Shown here: positions 1 to 5,222 of the stretch, one piece after another | How the letters are laid out: each line of letters starts with the position of its first letter | How positions within the stretch are numbered: position 1 is the stretch's first letter | Source: an uncultured Gammaproteobacteria bacterium | GTDB taxonomy: Bacteria > Pseudomonadota > Gammaproteobacteria > Ga0077536 | DNA: 6,416 nucleotides | Assembly: GCA_903866355.1 (NCBI GenBank) | Contig: CAIPNE010000246.1 | Span: 1-6,416, forward strand | Reading direction: 5' to 3' | Translations under genes and position numbers: made by a program | Notes under the pieces: generated by a model | Database searches by the model: none | Told to the model about the DNA's origin: nothing | Seen by the model: the letters and a program-made list of their open reading frames with translations, nothing else

Positions 1-168
1 CTCACCGTGTACCTAACAGACTTGAGTGATTTTGCGCAGGTCAACGCGGCCATGAGCCGGGTTTTCAGCGCGCCCTATCCCGCCCGCGCCACGGTGCAAG
101 TGGCGGCCTTGCCAAAGGGCGCACGGGTGGAAATAGACGCGGTGCTCGTGTTGTCGGATCCGGCCTAA
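1..168 (+). CDS. ridA: RidA family reactive intermediate/imine deaminase, C-terminal part (5' truncated by window)
   Basis: Reading frame 1 is open from the first base to a TAA at 166-168 and gives 55 residues. RidA proteins (YjgF/YER057c/UK114) hydrolyse reactive enamine/imine intermediates, such as 2-aminoacrylate, released by PLP enzymes in the cytosol, and act as trimers of about 125-130 residues. The visible part matches the C-terminal third: a 'DLSDFAQVNAAM' helix, then 'YPARATVQVAALPKG' with the conserved substrate-binding arginine of the PAR segment, then 'VEIDAV' with the conserved glutamate. These residues suggest an active deaminase rather than a degenerate paralogue. The N-terminal portion and start lie outside the window. 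The stop is 14 bp before recG on the same strand, which suggests co-transcription. The family call is firm; RidA itself versus a close subfamily cannot be settled from one third of the protein. Confidence 0.9.
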   Translation, partial: LTVYLTDLSDFAQVNAAMSRVFSAPYPARATVQVAALPKGARVEIDAVLVLSDPA

Positions 169-182
169 GCGGCACATCCACG

Positions 183-2288
183 ATGGCCGCAGCGCCACCT
201 ACAAGTTTGGAAGACCCTGTACTGCGGCTGACCGGCGTGGGTCCCAGCGTTGCTGAAGCGTTAGGGCGACTGGGGATCCGCACCATTCGCGAGTTGGTGT
301 TTCATTTACCCTCACGCTATCAGGACCGGACCCGTGTGATCCCCATTGGCGATGCCCGCCCGCTCACCGAATTGGTCGTGGAAGGCAACATCGAAACCAA
401 TCAGGTGCACTTTGGCAAACGTCGCTCCTTGGTGTGTCGGGTAGCCGACGACACCGGGACACTCACCTTACGGTTTTTCTTCTTCAACCGTGCCCAAGAA
501 CTGCGACTTGCCGTCGGGCGGCGCGTGCGCTGCTTTGGAGAAATCCGGCGTGGGCCCCAGTGGCTGGAGATGGTCCATCCGGAAGTTCAAGTCATCGACG
601 AAGCGGCACCCCTGCCGAGCGACACCGCGCTAACGCCCATTTACCCCACCACCGAAGGGCTTCATCAGACACGCCTGCGTAAGCTCACCGATCAGGCGCT
701 GGAAGTGTTAGCACGAACAGCCACCGACGCCGACGAAATAGACCGTTTTATCGCCCGGTATTTCCCCGCCAAACAATCGCTACCCGGGTTGGTCGAGGCC
801 TTGCGCTACGTTCATCGCCCCCCGCCCGCCGCCCCCGTTGCCGCACTGTGGGAAGGCCACCATCCGGCCCAGCAGCGCTTAGCGATTGAAGAACTGCTCA
901 CCCATCAACTGACTTTGCGGCGCCTGCGCCAGCATTCGCACCGTTACTGCGCACCCAGTCTGCCGCCCGATGCCGCTTTGCGCACGCAGCTGCTGGCGGG
1001 CTTGGGCTTCACACTGACCGGTGCCCAGCAACGGGTGGTGCGAGAAATCGATGAAGACCTCGTGCGTGACCGGCCCATGCTCCGTCTGCTGCAAGGCGAT
1101 GTGGGGGCGGGCAAAACCGCCGTAGCGGCGCTGGCGGCCACCAATGCGCTGGCGGCCAATCGGCAGGTGGCGCTCATGGCGCCCACCGAACTGCTGGCAG
1201 AACAGCATAATCGCACCCTCGGACGCTGGTTTAAGGCCTTGTCGATCGAGGTGGTGTTGGTGACGGGCAAGCAAACCGGGCTCGCCCGTCGCCAAGCGCG
1301 TGCGGCGTTGACCGAGCCCGGGCCGCGGCTTTTCGTGGGCACCCACGCGCTGTTTCAAGCCGACGTCCACTATGCTGATCTGGGGCTGGTGATCGTGGAC
1401 GAACAACATCGCTTTGGCGTGGATCAACGCTTGGCGCTGTTAGAAAAAGGCGCCCGCGAGGCCACGCGCCCGCATCAACTGATCATGACGGCCACCCCGA
1501 TTCCCCGCACGCTGGCCATGACCGCTTATGCCGATTTGGATATTTCCGTGCTGGACGAACTACCACCGCTGCGCCAGCCAGTGCGCACCAGCGTGTTGCC
1601 GGCCACCCGCCGGGAAGACATCGTGACGCGGGTCGCGCAGTTATGTCGGGACGGACATCAAGCCTATTGGGTGTGTCCGCTCATTGAAGAGTCCGAGCAT
1701 CTGGATTCTCAAGCCGCCACCGACACCGCCGAAGCGCTGAGCGGCGCGCTCGCCCCGCTGCGCGTGGGGCTGATCCATGGGCGCCTGGCAGAAAAAGAGA
1801 AGCAGGCAATCATGCTGGCCTTCGTGGCTGGTGACATCGACCTCCTCGTGGCCACCACGGTCATCGAGGTCGGTGTGGATGTCCCTAACGCCAGTCTGAT
1901 GGTCATTGAAAACGCCGAGCGTCTGGGCTTGTCGCAACTGCATCAGCTGCGCGGGCGCGTAGGACGTGGGCCAGCGCGCGCCGACTGTGTGCTGCTGTAT
2001 CAAGCGCCGCTGTCGGAAACCGCGCGGCATCGACTCCAAGTACTGCGCGAAACCAACGATGGTTTTGTGATTGCGGAACGCGATTTAGAATTGCGCGGTC
2101 CCGGCGAAGTACTGGGCACCCGGCAAACGGGCCTCGCAGAATTTCGGATCGCCGATTTAAGTCGCGACCGCGCGCTGCTGCCGCTGGTCCAACGCATGGC
2201 CGATGAGCTCTTGGCGCAGGCGCCGGCGCTGGTCGAGCGTCTCATTGAACGCTGGGTGGTGGCGCGAATTGATTATGCAAAAGTCTGA
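183..2288 (+). CDS. recG: ATP-dependent DNA helicase RecG
   Basis: The 701-residue product is about the usual RecG length (E. coli about 693). RecG is a monomeric superfamily 2 double-strand DNA translocase that remodels stalled forks and branch-migrates Holliday junctions and R-/D-loops. An N-terminal helical part is followed by the OB-fold wedge domain (about 60-140). The helicase core has Walker A GDVGAGKT (305-312), the Walker B box DEQH (406-409), TATPIPRT (436-443) and motif VI QLRGRVGRG (588-596). The RecG-specific TRG motif 'RDLELRGPGEVLGTRQTG' lies at 633-650. All catalytic motifs are intact. The ATG at 183 is chosen because the sequence from 'LTGVGPSVAEALGRLGI' onward is the normal RecG start; no good Shine-Dalgarno precedes it, which fits translation following ridA 14 bp upstream. 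The 3' end overlaps ubiA by 14 bp. Confidence 0.98.
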   Translation: MAAAPPTSLEDPVLRLTGVGPSVAEALGRLGIRTIRELVFHLPSRYQDRTRVIPIGDARPLTELVVEGNIETNQVHFGKRRSLVCRVADDTGTLTLRFFFFNRAQELRLAVGRRVRCFGEIRRGPQWLEMVHPEVQVIDEAAPLPSDTALTPIYPTTEGLHQTRLRKLTDQALEVLARTATDADEIDRFIARYFPAKQSLPGLVEALRYVHRPPPAAPVAALWEGHHPAQQRLAIEELLTHQLTLRRLRQHSHRYCAPSLPPDAALRTQLLAGLGFTLTGAQQRVVREIDEDLVRDRPMLRLLQGDVGAGKTAVAALAATNALAANRQVALMAPTELLAEQHNRTLGRWFKALSIEVVLVTGKQTGLARRQARAALTEPGPRLFVGTHALFQADVHYADLGLVIVDEQHRFGVDQRLALLEKGAREATRPHQLIMTATPIPRTLAMTAYADLDISVLDELPPLRQPVRTSVLPATRREDIVTRVAQLCRDGHQAYWVCPLIEESEHLDSQAATDTAEALSGALAPLRVGLIHGRLAEKEKQAIMLAFVAGDIDLLVATTVIEVGVDVPNASLMVIENAERLGLSQLHQLRGRVGRGPARADCVLLYQAPLSETARHRLQVLRETNDGFVIAERDLELRGPGEVLGTRQTGLAEFRIADLSRDRALLPLVQRMADELLAQAPALVERLIERWVVARIDYAKV

Positions 2289-3153
2289 GGCAAGCGGCCG
2301 TCCCGCGTGGAGCGCTTATTGGCGCCTGATGCGCTTGCATCGCCCCATCGGCATCCTGCTCCTGCTCTGGCCGGCCCTGTGGGCCCTGTGGATCGCCGCA
2401 GATGGCGTGCCCAATCTGTTTGTGCTGGCGGTGTTTGTGTGCGGCACCGTGCTGATGCGTTCGGCTGGCTGCGTGATCAACGACTACGCCGATCGTCATT
2501 TCGATGGTCGGGTGCAACGCACTCGCGACCGGCCGCTCGCGACGGGGGAAATTTCGCCAGCGGCAGCGCTACGGGTGTTCGGCGTGCTGTTGATCTTGGC
2601 CGGCGGGCTCGTTCTGACGCTTAACTGGCTCACGGTCGCGCTGGCGCTGGTCGCCGTGCCACTGGCGGTTATTTATCCTTTTATGAAGCGCTATACCCAT
2701 CTGCCCCAAGTGTGGTTGGGGGCGGCGTTCGCGTGGGCAGTGCCCATGGCGTTTGCAGCCCAGTGCGGCCACGTACCGCCGCTGGCGTGGCTGATGCTCG
2801 GCGCCGTCGTGCTCTGGGTGCTGGTCTACGACACTCAATATGCGATGGTCGATCGGGAAGACGACCGCAAAATCGGCATTAAATCTACGGCCATTCTGTT
2901 TGCTGACTACGATCGCCTCGCCATTGGCACACTCCAACTACTGCTCCTACTCACCCTGATACTCATCGGCCAACAGGCGCATTTAGGTGGCGCTTTTTGG
3001 CTCGCGCTGCTGCTGGCAAGCGGCCTTGGGATTTATCAGCAATGGCTGATCCGTACCCGCGATCCGGCTGCCTGCTTTAAGGCTTTCATGAATAACAACT
3101 GGCTGGGCGCCACGCTGTTCTTGGGCATTGCCGCGCACTACGCGCAGCGTTAA
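2275..3153 (+). CDS. ubiA: 4-hydroxybenzoate polyprenyltransferase UbiA
   Basis: UbiA is the integral inner-membrane prenyltransferase that attaches the polyprenyl tail to 4-hydroxybenzoate, the first membrane step of ubiquinone synthesis. The 292-residue product matches the family length (E. coli 290). Both Mg-diphosphate-binding aspartate motifs are present: NDYADRHFD (69-77) and YDTQYAMVDREDD (185-197), followed by the typical KIGIKSTAILF. Several hydrophobic segments (for example about 25-42, 46-64, 100-134, 145-161, 171-185, 217-231, 237-255) fit the multi-helix bundle. The same frame is open further upstream, but the ATG at 2275 gives the expected N-terminus ('WRLMRLHRPIG'); the extension is arginine/tryptophan-rich and is read out of frame from recG. 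The start overlaps recG by 14 bp, suggesting coupling. No ubiC (chorismate lyase) lies beside it, though that is a common partner. The stop codon overlaps that of the convergent Sel1-repeat gene. Confidence 0.97.
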   Translation: MQKSEASGRPAWSAYWRLMRLHRPIGILLLLWPALWALWIAADGVPNLFVLAVFVCGTVLMRSAGCVINDYADRHFDGRVQRTRDRPLATGEISPAAALRVFGVLLILAGGLVLTLNWLTVALALVAVPLAVIYPFMKRYTHLPQVWLGAAFAWAVPMAFAAQCGHVPPLAWLMLGAVVLWVLVYDTQYAMVDREDDRKIGIKSTAILFADYDRLAIGTLQLLLLLTLILIGQQAHLGGAFWLALLLASGLGIYQQWLIRTRDPAACFKAFMNNNWLGATLFLGIAAHYAQR

Positions 3154-4268
3154 GGCGTGGGTGTGCTGGGCTCATCGCGGGTTAGGTTGGCACTGGGGAG
3201 GCTGCGCGCGCGGTTGAGATAACCCCGCCCGCGCGCTTGTGCCAAGGAGACTTCAGAAGCCTCCAGACCGCGCCCCACCAGCGCGAGATTCACCGTCGCC
3301 AGCGGATGGCCCAAACGTTCGCCGGCATAAGTTCGCGCATACGCCTCGATCGGATCTCGCGACACCCCGCCGCCGGTGGCGTAGAGATAGCCCAAGTTGA
3401 TCTGCGCGTCGGCGCTGCCGTTATTGGCTGCCAGCTTGTACCAAACGACCGCGCTAGCCGGATTGCGCGGCCAGCCCTCACCAAAATCAAACAACATACC
3501 CAGCGACAACTGCGCAGGCACAAAGCCCGCCGACGCCGCTTTCTCATAGAGCTGTGCGGCGCGCGCCAAATCCCGTGGTTGGCCTTGGCCCAATCGCACT
3601 AAGCGCGCCAGAGTGTAAGTCGCCTGCACCTGACCCTGATGAGAGGCTGGCACGTACCAGTTCACCGCCGCCGCGTAAGAGCGATCGGTGCCCTGCCCGG
3701 TCTCGGCTAACAGGCCCATGCCAAACATGGCATTAAGATGCCCACGCGCCGCGGCGCGCTGCATCCAGCGGTAACTCAAGGCTTGATCACGCGGCACCGC
3801 GCCGCCTCGCAGATACATTAAGGCGAGGCGATATTGGGCCTCCACATCGCCGCCTTCCGCAAATTGAATAATCCGCGCCACCGCGTCAGAGTTGCCTTGG
3901 GCCGCGGCCTGTTCAAACCAGCGACGGGCGCGCGCGTCGTTGCGCGGGACGCCGCGTCCGGTGAGGTGCATCACACCCAAATTATACTGAGCCTTGGCGT
4001 AGCCCTGATTGGCACTTTTTTCATACCAGCCCGCAGCCGTCACATCGTTCTGGGGCACCCCATCGCCGTTGTCGTAAAGCAAACCCAAGGCAAACTGGGC
4101 CGGGGCGTCGCCCGCCTGCGCTAAGCGTTGGAATACCTGGCGGGCGGCGGCATAGTCTTGGGCCCGATAGGCCGCAACACCACTCGCAAAATCATCCGCG
4201 CGCACGACCGTGAGGCAAGCTGTCAGCAACAGCACCCCCGATATCCGCCATCGATAAAACTTCGTCAT
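3150..4268 (-). CDS. Exported Sel1-like repeat (SLR/TPR-type) protein
   Basis: The 372-residue product begins with a basic n-region and a hydrophobic stretch (3-24), a Sec signal. Cleavage could be after VRA (24) by signal peptidase I, or before Cys18 in the lipobox-like LTAC, which would make it a lipoprotein. The rest is a solenoid of 36-residue Sel1 repeats: two in tandem at 55-90 and 91-126, a 15-residue break (127-141), then five in exact tandem at 142-177, 178-213, 214-249, 250-285 and 286-321. Each carries the family pattern A.A...LG.LY..G.GV..D...A..WY..AA..G. A TPR-like helix pair (27-53) precedes them and a degenerate repeat (322-350) follows. Such proteins act as protein-interaction scaffolds in the periplasm or at the envelope; the partner here is unknown. 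The gene stands alone on the minus strand, convergent with ubiA and divergent from the CBS gene. The ATG at 4268 is chosen because the signal peptide starts there; no strong Shine-Dalgarno is visible. Confidence 0.93.
   Translation of the reverse strand: MTKFYRWRISGVLLLTACLTVVRADDFASGVAAYRAQDYAAARQVFQRLAQAGDAPAQFALGLLYDNGDGVPQNDVTAAGWYEKSANQGYAKAQYNLGVMHLTGRGVPRNDARARRWFEQAAAQGNSDAVARIIQFAEGGDVEAQYRLALMYLRGGAVPRDQALSYRWMQRAAARGHLNAMFGMGLLAETGQGTDRSYAAAVNWYVPASHQGQVQATYTLARLVRLGQGQPRDLARAAQLYEKAASAGFVPAQLSLGMLFDFGEGWPRNPASAVVWYKLAANNGSADAQINLGYLYATGGGVSRDPIEAYARTYAGERLGHPLATVNLALVGRGLEASEVSLAQARGRGYLNRARSLPSANLTRDEPSTPTP
3206..3236. other. GC-rich imperfect inverted repeat near the convergent gene ends
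   Basis: GCGCGCGG (3206-3213) is matched by CCGCGCGC (3229-3236), and inside it GGTT (3212-3215) can pair with AACC (3221-3224) around a 5-base loop. It lies in the last codons of the Sel1-repeat gene (an Arg/Gly-rich stretch) and about 55-80 bp beyond the ubiA stop. It could slow read-through from ubiA, but no T-tract follows on either strand and codon composition alone may explain it. Confidence 0.25.
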
Positions 4269-4276
4269 GGCTGGGT

Positions 4277-4316
4277 TAGCGGCGGTCTGCTCAATAATTG
4301 CACCCGCCCGCCGCTA
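4277..4316. repeat. Nested inverted repeat in the divergent intergenic region
   Basis: A perfect 9-bp inverted repeat, TAGCGGCGG (4277-4285) and CCGCCGCTA (4308-4316), flanks a 22-bp spacer. At almost the same centre lies a second, AT-rich palindrome, CAATAATTG (4292-4300). The whole sits in the 81-bp gap (4269-4349) between the start codons of the Sel1-repeat gene (minus) and the CBS gene (plus), where both promoters should be. It could be an operator for a dimeric regulator or a leader hairpin in either transcript. Function is inferred from position and symmetry only; no match to a known operator is recognised, and the -10/-35 candidates here are weak on both strands. Confidence 0.4.
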
Positions 4317-4338
4317 GGGCTTTACCGAATTCACTGCT

Positions 4339-4342
4339 GGAG
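4339..4342 (+). promoter_or_regulatory. Ribosome binding site of the CBS-domain gene
   Basis: GGAG ends 7 bases before the ATG at 4350. This supports that start over upstream extensions of the same frame, which would run antisense through the signal peptide of the Sel1-repeat gene. Confidence 0.6.
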
Positions 4343-4349
4343 CGCTTGG

Positions 4350-4760
4350 ATGCATGATTTAGTCAGCGATTGGATGACCCCTAACGTGATTTCCGTCTCC
4401 GCCAGCACCAGCCTCGAAGAGGCGGCCAGCCTGATGCGACAGCGCAATATCCGCCGCCTAGCGGTGATTGATGCCGAGATCTTGGTGGGCATTCTGAGCC
4501 TCGGCGACGTGCGCGCAGCCATGGCCACCGCCTCCGCCGATACGGCAGAATTCAACCACACCCCGCGTGTCGGGGCGATTATGACCCCCGACCCCATCAC
4601 GATTCCGCTCACCGCCTCGGTCGCCCTCGCCGCCCAAACGATGTTGCAACTCAAAGTGAGCGGACTGCCGGTGGTGGACATGGACGGCCGGCTTTGTGGG
4701 CTGCTGTCGGAATCAGATTTGTTTCGATACATCGTTGAAATCAACAAAACGACGACCTGA
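4350..4760 (+). CDS. Stand-alone tandem CBS-domain protein
   Basis: The 136-residue soluble protein consists almost wholly of a CBS pair (Bateman module). CBS1 spans about 8-58, starting at 'VSDWMTPNVISVSAS' and ending 'ILVGILSLGDVRAAM'. CBS2 spans about 74-132, starting 'VGAIMTPDPITIPLTAS' and ending 'CGLLSESDLFRYIV'. Both halves show the typical MTP....V....S/T start and the G-[IL]-[LV]-S-x-x-D-[LV] end, where the aspartate usually contacts the ribose of a bound adenosine nucleotide. Such modules bind AMP, ATP, SAM or similar ligands and act as energy or ligand sensors; there is no attached catalytic domain, so the target is unknown. The ATG at 4350 has a GGAG 7 bases upstream. The 3' end overlaps the VanZ-like gene, so the two are probably co-transcribed. 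The gene is divergent from the Sel1-repeat gene. The family call is firm; the function is open. Confidence 0.93.
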   Translation: MHDLVSDWMTPNVISVSASTSLEEAASLMRQRNIRRLAVIDAEILVGILSLGDVRAAMATASADTAEFNHTPRVGAIMTPDPITIPLTASVALAAQTMLQLKVSGLPVVDMDGRLCGLLSESDLFRYIVEINKTTT

Positions 4761-5136
4761 ACAACGCTCGGGTGCACGCCTCAAACTGTGGCTGGCCTTA
4801 GGCTGGTTGCAGACGCTGGGCGTGACCATTTTGAGCCTCCTACCCCTGCGCGAGTTGCCGGGGCCAGCGTTCTCACACCTCGACAAGCTGTACCATGCCA
4901 CCGCCTACGGCGTGCTGATGGCGTGGTTTGCGTGGGCCACGCCCGTGGCGCGGCGCAAGCATTTGGCCGGTTGGCTGCTGGTGCTTGGCATTGCCATTGA
5001 ATTCGCGCAAGGCTACGTGCCCTATCGTTCAAGCTCCGTGGGCGATGCGTTGGCCGACGCGCTGGGAATCGCCCTCGGTGCTTGGCTGGTGCGTCGCCCC
5101 TACGCTGGCTTCGCAGCGGTAGCCGGCTCAAAATAG
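4735..5136 (+). CDS. VanZ-like family small membrane protein
   Basis: From a TTG at 4735 the product is 133 residues; a GTG at 4696 in the same frame would add 13 residues. There is no ATG in the plausible region. I prefer TTG because it gives a short basic tail ('MKSTKRRPEQRSGARLK') before the first membrane helix, as is usual; neither start has a good Shine-Dalgarno. Numbering from TTG, helices lie at about 17-37, 52-68, 77-91 and 104-119. VanZ-family motifs are present: SLLPL (34-38), DKLYH (50-54) with Y58, E89..Q92, R98 and D104. The family is named after the teicoplanin-resistance accessory protein VanZ, but most members, including proteobacterial ones like this, have no known function and no resistance should be inferred. 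The start overlaps the CBS gene by 26 bp (65 bp with GTG), implying coupled translation. Confidence 0.85.
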   Translation: MKSTKRRPEQRSGARLKLWLALGWLQTLGVTILSLLPLRELPGPAFSHLDKLYHATAYGVLMAWFAWATPVARRKHLAGWLLVLGIAIEFAQGYVPYRSSSVGDALADALGIALGAWLVRRPYAGFAAVAGSK

Positions 5137-5143
5137 GCGCCCT

Positions 5144-5160
5144 GCAACGCGCGGCGTTGC
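5144..5160 (+). terminator. Small hairpin after the VanZ-like gene (possible weak terminator)
   Basis: GCAACGC (5144-5150) and GCGTTGC (5154-5160) form a perfect 7-bp stem with a 3-base loop, starting 8 bp after the VanZ-like stop. The downstream bases are CTATCC rather than a T-run, so it is at best a weak or Rho-assisted terminator. Its position between two apparently separate units is the main support. Confidence 0.35.
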
Positions 5161-5206
5161 CTATCCTATCCACAGAAAAACCATTCCGGGCCATCCACCG
5201 GGCCAC

Positions 5207-5212
5207 GAGGAG
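5207..5212 (+). promoter_or_regulatory. Shine-Dalgarno site of the CoA-transferase gene
   Basis: GAGGAG lies 10 bases before the ATG at 5223 and is the best ribosome binding site in the window. It fixes the CoA-transferase start and suggests translation independent of the upstream gene. Confidence 0.75.
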
Positions 5213-5222
5213 CCTATTGCGC

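Noticed and set aside
879..1427. 182-residue open frame on the minus strand inside recG
   Set aside because: It is fully antisense to the helicase core of an intact recG. The protein resembles no family and is rich in His/Gln/Arg as expected from the complement of GC-rich codons.
2203..2274. 24-codon upstream extension of ubiA
   Set aside because: The extension is a second-frame reading of recG codons (Arg/Trp/Ser-rich) and is absent from the normal UbiA N-terminus. The ATG at 2275 fits the family length.
4298..4326. Sigma-70 promoter for the CBS gene (TTGCAC, 17 bp, TTTACC)
   Set aside because: Each hexamer matches the consensus at only three of six positions, too weak to annotate.
4128..4349. 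74-codon upstream extension of the CBS gene
   Set aside because: It runs antisense through the Sel1 signal peptide and across the divergent gap, and has no CBS-like sequence. The ATG at 4350 has its own GGAG and begins just before CBS1.
4735..5136. Glycopeptide (teicoplanin) resistance by VanZ
   Set aside because: Only the broad VanZ-like family is supported. No vanA-type cluster genes are present, and most family members have no known link to resistance.
5186..5205. Direct repeat CCGGGCCA (5186-5193 and 5198-5205), spaced 12 bp, before the CoA-transferase ribosome binding site
   Set aside because: Two copies of 8 GC-rich bases are within chance expectation here, and there is no third copy or flanking symmetry to suggest an operator.
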